Assembly: GCF_001941945.1 (NCBI RefSeq)
Contig: NZ_CP015583.1
Coordinates: forward strand, 1,415,001 to 1,479,000
From: Roseomonas gilardii
Lineage (GTDB): Bacteria; Pseudomonadota; Alphaproteobacteria; Acetobacterales; Acetobacteraceae
DNA: 64,000 nt
Direction of reading: 5' to 3'
Under the pieces are notes generated by a model. That model saw only the letters and a program-made list of their open reading frames with translations, searched no databases and was not told the DNA's origin. Below, one piece after another: positions 44,186-52,098 of this stretch. The translations under genes were made by a program, and so were the position numbers. Within the stretch, counting starts at the first letter, position 1, and the number at the start of each line of letters is the position of its first letter.

Positions 44186-44725
44186 ATGAAGCCGTCTCGC
44201 TTTCTGCTCGCCGGCCTGGCAGCGGCCTTCGCCGGCGCCGCCACGCCTGCCCTTGCTCAGTCCTGCATCCAGCCGACCGAAAAGGCGGCCTTCGACGTGC
44301 GCGCGCTCCAGAGCCAGCTGATGGTTGTGGCGCTGACCTGCAAGCACGAGGACGTCTATAACGAGTTCGTGAAGCGCTATAACACGCAGCTTCACGGCGC
44401 CTACAAGACCATCGACGCCAGCTACCGCCGCGCCGGTGGCCAGAAGGCGCTGGACAGCTACATCACCTCCCTGGCGAACGTGCAGTCGCAGGAAGGCATC
44501 CGGATGGGCTCGCGCTTCTGCCAGAACAGCGCGGACCTCATCAAGACCGCCCTGGAGGCGCCCAACGACGTGACGGCCCTGTCGCGCCTGGCGATCGCCA
44601 ACAACCTGTCGAACCCGCATGGCCGCTCGGAATGCGCCACCACCACCACCGCGGCGGTGACCCGCACGGCGGCGCCGAGCAAGCCGCAGGTCCGCAAGGT
44701 GTCGGCCACCACCAAGAAGCACTGA
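44186..44725 (+). CDS. Exported protein of unknown function
   Basis: A 179-residue protein with a clear signal peptide (MKPSRFLLAGLAAAFAGAAT, cleavage near ALAQS). The mature part is helical with three Cys residues: QSCIQPTEKAAFDVRALQSQ, ALTCKHEDVYNEFVKRY and RFCQNSADLI, the first two likely paired. The C-terminus is Thr/Ala/Lys-rich and disordered. I have no family name. A strong terminator follows, so it is a single-gene unit. Confidence 0.75.
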   Translation: MKPSRFLLAGLAAAFAGAATPALAQSCIQPTEKAAFDVRALQSQLMVVALTCKHEDVYNEFVKRYNTQLHGAYKTIDASYRRAGGQKALDSYITSLANVQSQEGIRMGSRFCQNSADLIKTALEAPNDVTALSRLAIANNLSNPHGRSECATTTTAAVTRTAAPSKPQVRKVSATTKKH

Positions 44726-44794
44726 GGGCAGGCCTGGACCCGAGAGGCCACCCCGGGGGGTCGGGGGGCATCGCGGGGACAGAAGCTATGAAGA

Positions 44795-44817
44795 GGGCGC
44801 CTCCGGGCGCCCTTTTT
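44795..44817 (+). terminator. Rho-independent terminator
   Basis: GGGCGCC (44795-44801) pairs with GGCGCCC (44806-44812) around TCCG, followed by five T (44813-44817). It ends the exported-protein gene at 44725. Confidence 0.88.
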
Positions 44818-44892
44818 CATGCCCGCTGTCCGGCCGATGGTACGGCCCGCGGGGCGCCATCCGGCCAGGGCGCCTGCCTGGGGCGGGCACAA

Positions 44893-44924
44893 AGAAGAAG
44901 GGCCGGTCCTCGCGGACCGGCCCC
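44893..44924 (-). terminator. Terminator of the OmpA-family gene
   Basis: On the minus strand GGGCCGGTCC pairs with GGACCGGCCC around GCGA, followed by a T-rich run CTTCTTCTTT. It lies about 35 bases past the ompA-like stop at 44959. Confidence 0.8.
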
Positions 44925-44958
44925 CTTTCCTGAAGCGACGTATGGAGCGTCTGCGCGA

Positions 44959-46092
44959 TCAGCGCAGGACGATCTCCACGCGGCGGTTCTGCGGCTCGCG
45001 CACGCCATCGGCGGTCGGCACCAGCGGACGGCTCTCGCCGAAGGCCTCGACCGTGATCTCCGAACGCTGCACGCCATTGCGCACCAGCTCGGCGGCCACG
45101 GCGTCGGCGCGGCGGCGCGACAGGCCCATGTTGTACTGCGGCGTACCGGAGCGGTCGGCGTGGCCGGCCACCTCGATGCGGGTCGAGCCCGTGCTGCGCG
45201 CGTTCTGCGCCGCCTCGGCGATGATCTGCCGGGCGCGGTCCGTCAGGTTGTAACGGTCCCAATCGAAGAACACGAGGTAGGTGCGGGCCACGGCCTGCGG
45301 AGCCACAACCGGGCCAACCGGCGGGGGCGGCGGGGTCGGCGTGTTGAAGGCGTAGCGCAGGCCCAGCATCGCCGAGTGGTTGTAGTTGTCGAACTCGGTC
45401 TTCGAGCGCGACAGGACCGTGCGGGTGCCGTTGGCGGCCACGCTCTGGATCTCGGTGTCGAACTGCGGCGACAGCGTGCCCAGGAAGCGGTATTCCGCCG
45501 TGAACGACAGGCCGGGGACGGCCGGGATCGGGAAGGCGAGGCCGGCGATGCCCTGGTAGGCGAACTGGCCGTTGGTGTCGTCGATCACCAGACGGGCGTT
45601 CGGGCCATAGCGGCCGGTCGCGTTGTCCATCTGCACCCACTGGTAGCCCACGCCGGCGCCGATATAGGGCACGACCGGGGTGAACTGCGGGATGAAGCTG
45701 GGCAGGGCGAAGTCATAGAAGACGTTGCCCATCGCGCCATAGGTGCGCTGCTTGCCGCCGATCGAGTAGCCGCGCGTGCCGAAGGCGCTGAGCTGGTCGA
45801 TGTCGTTCTCGCGGTAGCTGCCTTCGGCCTCGATCCGCAGGCCGTTGCCGAAGCCCCAGCCGATGCTGGCGACACCGCCCCAGCCCAGCTCGTACTTCGC
45901 CTTCAGGCTGTCGTTCGGCAGGCCGAGGCGAACGCGGACGGAGGAGTCGGAGTCGACATTGTTCGTGCTGCTCTGCACCCAGTTCGCGCCCGCGCCGCCA
46001 CCGACATACAGGCCGGTGATCGGCTGCGCCTGGGCGGCCAGCGGCAGCGACAGGATCGTCGCGGCCATCAGTGCCTTGCGAAGGCTCATCAT
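44959..46092 (-). CDS. OmpA-family outer membrane protein
   Basis: A 377-residue porin-type protein. A signal peptide (MMSLRKALMAATILSLPLAA, cleaved near AQAQ) precedes an eight-strand beta barrel with many aromatic and Gly residues (about 25-245). A short Pro-rich linker (TPTPPPPPVGPVV) leads to the OmpA peptidoglycan-binding domain, with FFDWDRYNLTDRARQIIAEA, IEVAGHADRSGTPQYNMGLS and RRRADAVAAELVRNGV. It tethers the outer membrane to the cell wall. Tandem ATGs at 46092 and 46089 follow GGGAG; the first is used. Confidence 0.9.
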   Translation of the reverse strand: MMSLRKALMAATILSLPLAAQAQPITGLYVGGGAGANWVQSSTNNVDSDSSVRVRLGLPNDSLKAKYELGWGGVASIGWGFGNGLRIEAEGSYRENDIDQLSAFGTRGYSIGGKQRTYGAMGNVFYDFALPSFIPQFTPVVPYIGAGVGYQWVQMDNATGRYGPNARLVIDDTNGQFAYQGIAGLAFPIPAVPGLSFTAEYRFLGTLSPQFDTEIQSVAANGTRTVLSRSKTEFDNYNHSAMLGLRYAFNTPTPPPPPVGPVVAPQAVARTYLVFFDWDRYNLTDRARQIIAEAAQNARSTGSTRIEVAGHADRSGTPQYNMGLSRRRADAVAAELVRNGVQRSEITVEAFGESRPLVPTADGVREPQNRRVEIVLR

Positions 46093-46286
46093 AAATTCTC
46101 CCTCGATCCCATCAGGGCATCGCAACCGCAGACCTGTGAGGAAGAACCCCCCGATTCACGCTGCGGCGTAACGGGGAGATAGCATTGGCTTTCCCGGAAA
46201 GCATCCGTCTGCGTCTCGTTTCTGCATCACTGTGGCAGCGTTGCCACGAGCGTTCCGGGGCCGGAAGCCTTCCCCCGTGGCAGGCC

Positions 46287-47411
46287 TCAGATTCGGCCGA
46301 GAAGGGCCGTCTCGTCCGTCTCCGCCAGGGTGCCGGGCGGCAGGAGAAGGTTGGCATGGCCCATCTTCCGGCCGGGGCGCGGGGCGCCCTTGCCATAGAG
46401 CTGCCCCACCACGCCGGGCGCGCCGAGAATCGCGGGCCAGCGCGCCATACCCTCGGGGCCGATCAGGTTCCGCATCACCGCGTCGGCATGGCGCGTGGTG
46501 GCGCCGAGCGGCAGCCCGGCGACGGCGCGGGCCTGCTGTTCGAACTGACCGGCGATGCAGGCCTCCGGCGTCCAGTGGCCGGAATTGTGCGGGCGCGGGG
46601 CGATCTCGTTGCCCAACAGGGTGCCGTCCTCCATCAGGAAGAACTCCACCGCCACCACGCCGACGAGGTCCAGCGCCTCCGCCACCCGCGCGACATGGCG
46701 CCGCGCCTGCTCCGCCACCGTCGCCGGGATGCGGGCGGGGGCGAAGGACAGGTCGAGGATGTGATGGGCGTGGCGGTTCTCGGCCACGTCATAGGTCGCC
46801 ACGCTGCCGTCGAGCCCGCGCGCGGCGATGGCCGACACCTCCATCACGAAGGGAACGAAGGCCTCCAGGATCAGCGGGCGCGGGGAAAGCCGCTCCCAGG
46901 CCGCGTCGAGATCGGAATCCTCCCGCAGCACCGCCTGGCCCCGGCCGTCATAGCCCAGGCGCGTGGTCTTCAGCACGGCGGGCAGCCCGAGCGCCGCCAC
47001 GGCGGCCGACAGGTCCTCGCGGCTATGCACCGCGCGCCAGGGCGCGACGGGAACGCCGGCCTCGGCCAGGAAGGCCTTCTCCAGCAGCCGGTCCTGGCAC
47101 ACGGAAAGCGCGCGGCGCCCGGGGCGGCAGGGCACCACGGCCTCCAGCGCATCCAGCGAGGCGACAGGCACGTTCTCGAACTCGAAGGTGACGACGTCCA
47201 CGGCGCGGCCGAAACGCTCCAGCGCCGCGACATCCTCATAGGGCGCGACGGTGCGGGCGGCGGCGACCTGCATGCCGGGGGAATCCTCCTCCGGCGCATA
47301 GACATGGCAGCGGTAGCCGAGGCGGGCCGCGGCCATGGCGGTCATGCGGCCGAGCTGCCCGCCGCCCAGGATGCCGATCGTGGCGCCCGGGGGGAGGGGG
47401 GCGGTGCTCAC
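46287..47411 (-). CDS. purK: 5-(carboxyamino)imidazole ribonucleotide synthase PurK
   Basis: PurK (374 aa) makes N5-CAIR from AIR, ATP and bicarbonate in purine synthesis. It is an ATP-grasp enzyme. The opening [20 protein letters not shown] is diagnostic. Further motifs: [47 protein letters not shown], and [13 protein letters not shown]. The start is GTG at 47411, overlapping the purE stop (GTGA). The pair purE-purK is translationally coupled. Confidence 0.95.
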   Translation of the reverse strand: MSTAPLPPGATIGILGGGQLGRMTAMAAARLGYRCHVYAPEEDSPGMQVAAARTVAPYEDVAALERFGRAVDVVTFEFENVPVASLDALEAVVPCRPGRRALSVCQDRLLEKAFLAEAGVPVAPWRAVHSREDLSAAVAALGLPAVLKTTRLGYDGRGQAVLREDSDLDAAWERLSPRPLILEAFVPFVMEVSAIAARGLDGSVATYDVAENRHAHHILDLSFAPARIPATVAEQARRHVARVAEALDLVGVVAVEFFLMEDGTLLGNEIAPRPHNSGHWTPEACIAGQFEQQARAVAGLPLGATTRHADAVMRNLIGPEGMARWPAILGAPGVVGQLYGKGAPRPGRKMGHANLLLPPGTLAETDETALLGRI

Positions 47412-47911
47412 GCGGGATTCTCCGGCACGGATTCGGTCTGCGCGCGGCGATGCGCCGCCAGCCGGTCCGCCAGGGCCTCGTCGGTGCCGGCCAGGATGGC
47501 GGCCGCCAGCAGCCCGGCATTCACCGCCCCGGCGCGGCCGATGGCGAGCGTGCCGACAGGGATGCCGGCGGGCATCTGGACGATGGAGAGCAGCGAATCC
47601 ATGCCCTTCAGCGCCTGGCTTTCCACCGGCACGCCCAGCACGGGCAGCGAGGTCATCGCGGCGGCCATGCCGGGCAGGTGCGCGGCCCCGCCGGCCCCGG
47701 CGATGATCACCCGCAGGCCGCGCCCCGCGGCGCCGCGGGCATAGTCGTAGAGGCGGTCCGGGGTGCGGTGGGCCGAGACCACGCGGGTCTCGTGCGGGAC
47801 TTCCAGCGCGGTCAGGATCTCGGCAGCGTGGCGCATCGTCTCCCAGTCGGAGCGGCTGCCCATGATGATCCCCACCAGCGGCGTGGCGTCAGGCGCTCCG
47901 GGGGAGGGCAT
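47408..47911 (-). CDS. purE: N5-CAIR mutase PurE
   Basis: PurE (167 aa) isomerises N5-CAIR to CAIR. Family blocks: [78 protein letters not shown] and [16 protein letters not shown]. The frame is open upstream, but ATG at 47911 gives the family length. It is preceded 26 bp upstream by a ydcH-type gene on the same strand. Confidence 0.95.
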   Translation of the reverse strand: MPSPGAPDATPLVGIIMGSRSDWETMRHAAEILTALEVPHETRVVSAHRTPDRLYDYARGAAGRGLRVIIAGAGGAAHLPGMAAAMTSLPVLGVPVESQALKGMDSLLSIVQMPAGIPVGTLAIGRAGAVNAGLLAAAILAGTDEALADRLAAHRRAQTESVPENPA

Positions 47912-47937
47912 TCGGGGACTGGTCAGGGCGGCCTCCG

Positions 47938-48198
47938 TCACGCAATGATGTCCGGAAGAAGCTGGCTTTCGAGCCAGACGATCTCGTCCTTCAACTTCAG
48001 TTTCCGCTTCTTGAGGCGCTGCATCTGGAGCTGGTCGCTGACGCCCAGTTCCATGCGCGTGATGACGGAGTCCAGGTCCCGGTGCTCGCTTCGGAGCTCG
48101 TGGAGGCGGCGAAGGAGGCTGTCGCGATCGGCGAGCATATGGGGCGACGGTTCCGGAAAGGGCTGCAACCCGAAGGGGTCCGCGCCCATAACATACAT
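47938..48198 (-). CDS. YdcH/DUF465 family coiled-coil protein
   Basis: An 86-residue protein of the DUF465 (YdcH) family. The helical hairpin core is [20 protein letters not shown], then [20 protein letters not shown]. It is basic and coiled-coil-forming; function unknown. Three in-frame ATGs occur near the start (48198, 48189 and 48138); the longest is given, and the shortest, beginning MLADRDSLL, also fits the family. It leads the purE-purK genes and faces a second family member. Confidence 0.82.
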   Translation of the reverse strand: MYVMGADPFGLQPFPEPSPHMLADRDSLLRRLHELRSEHRDLDSVITRMELGVSDQLQMQRLKKRKLKLKDEIVWLESQLLPDIIA

Positions 48199-48242
48199 GT
48201 GCGGCCCTGACAGCCGCTAATCGGGAGAAGGAACCAAGGCTC

Positions 48243-48416
48243 ATGCAGACTGCCCCGCGCCTGCGTTCGCTGGAAGAACGTCACGCCGCGCTGGAGGCCA
48301 GGCTCTCCGCCGAAACCCACCGTCCCAAGCCCGATGAGGCGGAACTGACCCGCCTGAAGCTGGAGAAACTACGTCTGAAGGAGGAGATGGAGCGCCTGCG
48401 CGGCGCGACGGGCTGA
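48243..48416 (+). CDS. Second YdcH/DUF465-type small protein
   Basis: A 57-residue helical protein. Its sequence, [20 protein letters not shown] and then [20 protein letters not shown], matches the same DUF465 heptad pattern as the neighbour at 47938. It begins at ATG 48243 after AAGGAACCAAGG. It is shorter than usual cut-offs and absent from long-ORF lists. The two genes are divergent with 44 bp between, and may form a heteromeric coiled coil; that is inference. Confidence 0.78.
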   Translation: MQTAPRLRSLEERHAALEARLSAETHRPKPDEAELTRLKLEKLRLKEEMERLRGATG

Positions 48417-48422
48417 GCCCGA

Positions 48423-48460
48423 GGGGGCACCGGAGGCCCGGCCGGGCCTCCGGTGCCCCC
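48423..48460. terminator. Perfect 38-bp palindrome
   Basis: GGGGGCACCGGAGGCCCGG (48423-48441) is followed directly by its exact reverse complement (48442-48460). It begins six bases after the stop of the small YdcH gene. As RNA it would form a very stable hairpin, probably a terminator without a T-tract. As DNA it could extrude a cruciform. Confidence 0.8.
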
Positions 48461-48561
48461 ACTCCTCCATTCCCCACCGCGATGGCCACCCCGTCACGCC
48501 CGGCAGGCGGACGCAACCGCCCGGGCGGCTGGCCGGTTTTCCGGTGCGGAGAACCCGCCCG

Positions 48562-49710
48562 ATGTCCCTCGACGCCGCCCGCCACGACCCAGCCCCGCAG
48601 GGACCGCCCCCACACGGACAAGCCCCGGGTGGCACACCGCCGGAACTGCGGCGGGCCGCCCGGTCGGCGGGGCTGCGCTATGTGTCCGACGAGGCACCGG
48701 GGATCACGCGCCGGCGGGCGGGAAGCGGCTTCGCCTATCGCGATCCGGAGGGGCATCCGCTACGCGACAAGACGGAGCTCGCCCGTATCCGCGCGCTGGC
48801 CATTCCACCCGCCTATCGCGACGTCTGGATCTGCCCGTTGGCGAGCGGGCATCTCCAGGCCACGGGCCGGGACGAGCGAGGCCGCAAGCAGTACCGCTAC
48901 CACCCCGACTGGCGGGAAGCGCGGGACGCGGCGAAATACGGCCACATGCTGGAATTCGCCGCCTGCCTGCCGGAGATCCGGAAGCGGGTGGCGGCCGATA
49001 TGGCGCGACACGGGCTGCCGCGGGAGAAGGTGCTGGCGACCGTGGTGCGGCTGCTGGAGGAAACGCTGATCCGCGTCGGCAACGAGGACTATGCCGCGCA
49101 GAACGGTTCCTATGGCCTGACCACGCTGCGGAACCGGCACGTCCGGCTGGGCGGCGGCGAGATCCGCTTCGACTTCAAGGGCAAGAGCGGCAAGCGCTGG
49201 CAGGTCGGGCTGCGGGATCGCCGGGTCGCGCGGGTGATCCGGGCCTGCCAGGACCTGCCGGGGCAGGAGCTCTTCGCCTATCGCGACGAGGCCGGGGAGG
49301 CGCACGCCATCCGGTCCGAGGATGTGAACGACTATCTGCGGGAGATCACCGGGCGCGACATCACGGCCAAGGACTTCCGCACCTGGGCCGGGACGGTGAT
49401 GGCGGCGCTGGCGTTGCGGGAGTTCGAGCGCTTCGACAGCCAGGCGGCGGGCCGGCGCAACATCCGCGAGGCCATCGAGCGCGTCGCCCGGCGCCTGGGC
49501 AATACGCCGACCGTGTGCCGGAAGTGCTACGTCCACCCGGACCTGCTGGAAGGCTACCTCGCCGGCGGGCTGGTGATGGAGGTGGCGGAGGAGGCGGGAC
49601 AGGAACTTCGGGACCGGATCGGGACCCTGCGGCCGGAGGAGGCGGCGGTGCTGGCGCTGCTGACCCGCCTCCGGGGTGGCGGAAGCGGCAAGCGCGGCCG
49701 CCCGGCCTAG
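48562..49710 (+). CDS. DNA topoisomerase IB (poxvirus-like)
   Basis: A 382-residue type IB topoisomerase that relaxes supercoils through a 3'-phosphotyrosyl link. The N-terminal domain reads LRYVSDEAPGITRRRAGSGF and ALAIPPAYRDVWIC. The catalytic part contains VGNEDYAAQNGSYGLTTLRN, LRNRHV, FKGKSGKRW, KDFRTWAGT and the active-site Tyr in CRKCYVHPDLLEGYL. The start at 48562 (MSLDAAR) has GGAG upstream. Such enzymes occur patchily in bacteria. It stands alone here. Confidence 0.92.
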   Translation: MSLDAARHDPAPQGPPPHGQAPGGTPPELRRAARSAGLRYVSDEAPGITRRRAGSGFAYRDPEGHPLRDKTELARIRALAIPPAYRDVWICPLASGHLQATGRDERGRKQYRYHPDWREARDAAKYGHMLEFAACLPEIRKRVAADMARHGLPREKVLATVVRLLEETLIRVGNEDYAAQNGSYGLTTLRNRHVRLGGGEIRFDFKGKSGKRWQVGLRDRRVARVIRACQDLPGQELFAYRDEAGEAHAIRSEDVNDYLREITGRDITAKDFRTWAGTVMAALALREFERFDSQAAGRRNIREAIERVARRLGNTPTVCRKCYVHPDLLEGYLAGGLVMEVAEEAGQELRDRIGTLRPEEAAVLALLTRLRGGGSGKRGRPA

Positions 49711-49813
49711 CCGCGACGCGGAGGAAAGGCGTACGCCACCCGGCGGAAGGCGGCGCCTTCCGGCACCGGCCTCCGGAAGGCGCGTCGGGGAGCCCGGAAG
49801 CCGGAGCCGCGGC

Positions 49814-50401
49814 TCAGTAGTTGCCCTCGGCTTCGGCCCCGTCCTCCGCCAGCGGCATGATCGCCGGGGCCGCGCCCGGGGCGCGATCGGCGGCGGCGGC
49901 CACGGCGGCGTTCAGCTCCGACTGGGTACAGAGGCCCAGGATCACCGGATCGCGCGGCTTGATGTTGGCGGAGTTCGCATGGGTGCGGTCGCGCACCTTG
50001 GCGATGGTCTCCTTGGTGGTGGCCAGCAGCTTCTCGATCTGGGTGTCGGTCAGCTCGGGATGGTTGCGGAGCAGCCACAGGATGCCGTCCGGCCGGTCGG
50101 TGCGCTTGGAGACGGGGATGTAGCGGGCGCCCTTGCCGCGCTTCTTGGGCACCGGGATCGGGCTGGCCAGCAGCTTCAGCCGCGCCTTGGGGTCGGTCTC
50201 GCAGCGCGCGATCTCGTCACGCGTCAACTGGCCGTTGGCGACGGGGTCATAGCCTACGATGCCCTGCGCCACCTCTCCATCGGCGATCGCCTGCACCTCC
50301 AGCGGATGCATGCCGACGAAATCGGCCACCTGCTCGAAGGTGAGGGAGGTCTTGTCGATCAGCCACACGGCGGTGGCCTTGGGCATCAGGGGGCTGGACA
50401 T
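49814..50401 (-). CDS. trcR: Cell-cycle transcriptional regulator TrcR (DUF1013)
   Basis: A 195-residue protein matching the DUF1013/TrcR family, conserved across alphaproteobacteria and described as a cell-cycle regulator. The conserved block runs SSPLMPKATAVWLIDKTSLT, FEQVADFVGMHPLEVQAIAD, then QGIVGYDPVANGQLTRDEI and KRTDRPDGILWLLRNHPE. The C-terminal 35 residues are Ala-rich and variable. ATG at 50401 is the family start. Its promoter is at 50550-50578, giving a 5' leader of about 140 bases. Confidence 0.9.
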   Translation of the reverse strand: MSSPLMPKATAVWLIDKTSLTFEQVADFVGMHPLEVQAIADGEVAQGIVGYDPVANGQLTRDEIARCETDPKARLKLLASPIPVPKKRGKGARYIPVSKRTDRPDGILWLLRNHPELTDTQIEKLLATTKETIAKVRDRTHANSANIKPRDPVILGLCTQSELNAAVAAAADRAPGAAPAIMPLAEDGAEAEGNY

Positions 50402-50549
50402 CGGAGCGTAACCTCTGGACAGGGGCCTGGCCCCCGGGAAAAGGAGCGTCGGGCAAAGAGCATCAGGGGGCCGCCATGGGGAAAGCCCCGCGAACGGGGC
50501 GGACTCATGGAGGGGCCAAGGGGCGGCCCGCTGCGGCAGGTCGGCGCCT

Positions 50550-50578
50550 CCTATAGTGAGAGGCCCGGGCCGGGTCAA
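50550..50578 (-). promoter_or_regulatory. Sigma-70-type promoter of trcR
   Basis: On the minus strand TTGACC (50578-50573) and TATAGG (50555-50550) are 17 bases apart, the same hexamers and spacing as the rpmJ promoter. The start would be near 50543. The 352-bp gap (50402-50753) also holds the hsp20 terminator; no gene is seen in it. Confidence 0.65.
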
Positions 50579-50646
50579 AACCCGGACAGGCCAATCCCGA
50601 TCAAAAGAGTCGGACAGGCCCGGAGGCACCATCCCGGGGGCGAAAG

Positions 50647-50677
50647 CAAAAGGGCTGGCGGATCGCTCCGCCAGCCC
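50647..50677 (-). terminator. Terminator of hsp20
   Basis: On the minus strand GGGCTGGCGGA (50677-50667) pairs with TCCGCCAGCCC (50662-50652) around a four-base loop, followed by TTTTGC. It lies about 75 bases after the hsp20 stop. Confidence 0.78.
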
Positions 50678-50753
50678 ATCGATCCCGGAAAAGCGGCCGG
50701 CGGGCCGCCCCGGGGAGCCGGGGAAACCGGCGCCCCGTGGGCTCAGGCCGAAG

Positions 50754-51236
50754 TCAGGCGGCCCTGGGCTGGCCTTCACCCGATTCGTTCGCCACTTCCA
50801 GGGCGGCGCGCGGCGCGGCCGTTCCGATGGCAATGCGGCGGGGCTTCAGCGCCTCGGGCACCTCGCGCTTCAGGGAGACGTGCAGGAGGCCGTTCTCCAT
50901 GTCGGCGCCCTGGACCTGGATATGGTCCGCGAGCACGAAGCGGCGCTCGAAGGCGCGGCCGGCGATGCCGCGATGCAGGTAGCGGCGCTGCGTGTCATCC
51001 TGCGCCGCCTTGCCGGACACCACGAGGACATTGTCCTGCGCCGTGATCTCGATGTCGTCGGGGCCGAAGCCCGCCACGGCCATCGTCAGCACATAGCCGT
51101 CATCCGACACGCGCTCGATATTATAGGGTGGATAGGCGGGCCCATCCGCGGCGGCGCGGGCGGTGTCCACCAGCCGCGCCATGCGGTCGAAGCCGATGGC
51201 GGTGCGCAGAAGGGGGGAAAGGTCGAAAGCGTTCAC
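50754..51236 (-). CDS. Small heat-shock protein, Hsp20/IbpA family
   Basis: A 160-residue small chaperone. The N-terminus NAFDLSPLLRTAIGFDRMAR and the alpha-crystallin domain (IERVSDDGYVLTMAVAGFGP, DDIEITAQDN, YLHRGIAGRAFERRFVLADH) are typical of IbpA-like proteins of rhizobia and relatives. The open frame reaches far upstream, but GTG at 51236 follows AGGAGG at ideal spacing and begins the conserved NAFDLSPL, so it is chosen. The leader can fold into a ROSE-like thermometer. A CTTGAA at 51393-51388 might be a heat-shock -35, but its -10 is poor. Confidence 0.9.
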   Translation of the reverse strand: MNAFDLSPLLRTAIGFDRMARLVDTARAAADGPAYPPYNIERVSDDGYVLTMAVAGFGPDDIEITAQDNVLVVSGKAAQDDTQRRYLHRGIAGRAFERRFVLADHIQVQGADMENGLLHVSLKREVPEALKPRRIAIGTAAPRAALEVANESGEGQPRAA

Positions 51237-51239
51237 GAG

Positions 51240-51262
51240 AACCTCCTCAAGCCAAGCAAGGT
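51240..51262 (-). promoter_or_regulatory. ROSE-like RNA thermometer hairpin on the hsp20 leader
   Basis: Just before the GTG start, the RNA ACCUUGCUU (51262-51254) can pair with GAGGAGG (51248-51242), the ribosome-binding site, around a GGCUU loop. Pairs are U-G, U-A, C-G, then a G opposite G, then U-A, U-G and C-G. The UUGCU anti-Shine-Dalgarno with an internal G-G opposition is the known hallmark of ROSE elements that control small heat-shock genes in alphaproteobacteria. Heat would melt it and free the site. Confidence 0.6.
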
Positions 51263-51610
51263 CCGGTTGCGGAGCGGCATGCGAGCCGGAGGACATCCCA
51301 TCGGGGGCGATGTGCTGGCCGCTGCCGCGCCGGCGACCCCGATCGGGCATCGCTGGCAAGGGGAAGATTGGAAGGGGAAACAGTGCGTTCAAGACCCCTG
51401 GCCAATGGGAAAAGGCTCCGGAAGACCCTTCCGGGAGTTCCCCCCGGTGGCGCCCCGCGGGGCTCCGCCACCGGAGGTCGGACCCGGCACCATCCCGGGA
51501 GCCGGCCGGATCGGAAGGCTCCCCAGGAAACGCGAAGGGCCCCACGGGAAGACCCGCGAGGCCCGGAAAGCGCCCATGCCCCCGGCCTGGCCAGGGGGAG
51601 CCAGGTCGGC
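51263..51610. other. Gap between rpmE and hsp20
   Basis: This stretch is the upstream and leader region of hsp20 and the downstream region of rpmE, both on the minus strand. The leader part may form further stems (TCCGG near 51288 with CCGGA near 51265). No gene is supported. Pro/Arg-rich open frames here are shadows. Confidence 0.5.
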
Positions 51611-51841
51611 TCAGCCCTTCTTGCGGGCGCCGATGCCGGCGAACTTCTTGTTGAACTTGGCGATCTGCCCGCCCGTGTCGATCACGCGCTGCTGGCCGGT
51701 CCAGGCCGGATGGGACTTCGGATCGATGTCCAGACGCAGCGTGTCGCCTTCCTTGCCCATGCAGGAGCGGGTCTTGAAGGTGCTGCCGTCGGTCATGATG
51801 ACCGTGATCTCGTGATAGTCGGGATGGATATCGGGCTTCAT
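51611..51841 (-). CDS. rpmE: 50S ribosomal protein L31, zinc-free type
   Basis: bL31 (76 aa) bridges the ribosomal subunits. It begins [20 protein letters not shown] and continues through [20 protein letters not shown], ending in a basic tail. The canonical CxxC zinc motif is absent; only one Cys is present (residue 27). ATG at 51841 is the family start; the open frame upstream is spurious. A weak promoter is seen at 51897-51925. Confidence 0.94.
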   Translation of the reverse strand: MKPDIHPDYHEITVIMTDGSTFKTRSCMGKEGDTLRLDIDPKSHPAWTGQQRVIDTGGQIAKFNKKFAGIGARKKG

Positions 51842-51896
51842 CGGGGATCTCGTGTCTAGTGGCCGCCCGATGCCGACCGGGCGCGCGGAAACGCGG

Positions 51897-51925
51897 CTTC
51901 TAGCCGCCACGCCCCGGCGGCGCAA
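51897..51925 (-). promoter_or_regulatory. Candidate promoter of rpmE
   Basis: On the minus strand TTGCGC (51925-51920) and TAGAAG (51902-51897) are 17 bases apart, about 55-84 bases before the rpmE ATG. Both boxes deviate from consensus. Confidence 0.35.
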
Positions 51926-51930
51926 CCATC

Positions 51931-51982
51931 AAGGCCCCATGGCAAGGCCCCATGGCAAGGCCCCATGGCAAGGCCCCATGGC
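51931..51982. repeat. 13-bp tandem repeat, four units
   Basis: Four perfect head-to-tail copies of AAGGCCCCATGGC (51931, 51944, 51957 and 51970) are followed by a decayed copy AAGACCCCGCGAC. It lies between the divergent rpmE and pdxY genes, directly upstream of the possible rpmE promoter. A 13-bp period places copies on changing faces of the helix. Confidence 0.93.
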
Positions 51983-52098
51983 AAGACCCCGCGACAGGAA
52001 CCGCCGGGCAGGGCCCCGCCCGGCCGGATGGCCTTGCCCCCGGCCCGCGCCGCGCCCAAACCGGTGATGTGCGATCGTCTCTCCTTGGTGAAGCCGCG

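Noticed and set aside
48453-49820. Long Arg/Gly-rich frame over topoisomerase IB
   Set aside because: Shadow of the topoisomerase gene; low-complexity translation.
51370-51393. RpoH-type promoter for hsp20 (CTTGAA at 51393-51388)
   Set aside because: The -35 is plausible, but no matching -10 lies at the expected distance; kept only as a remark.
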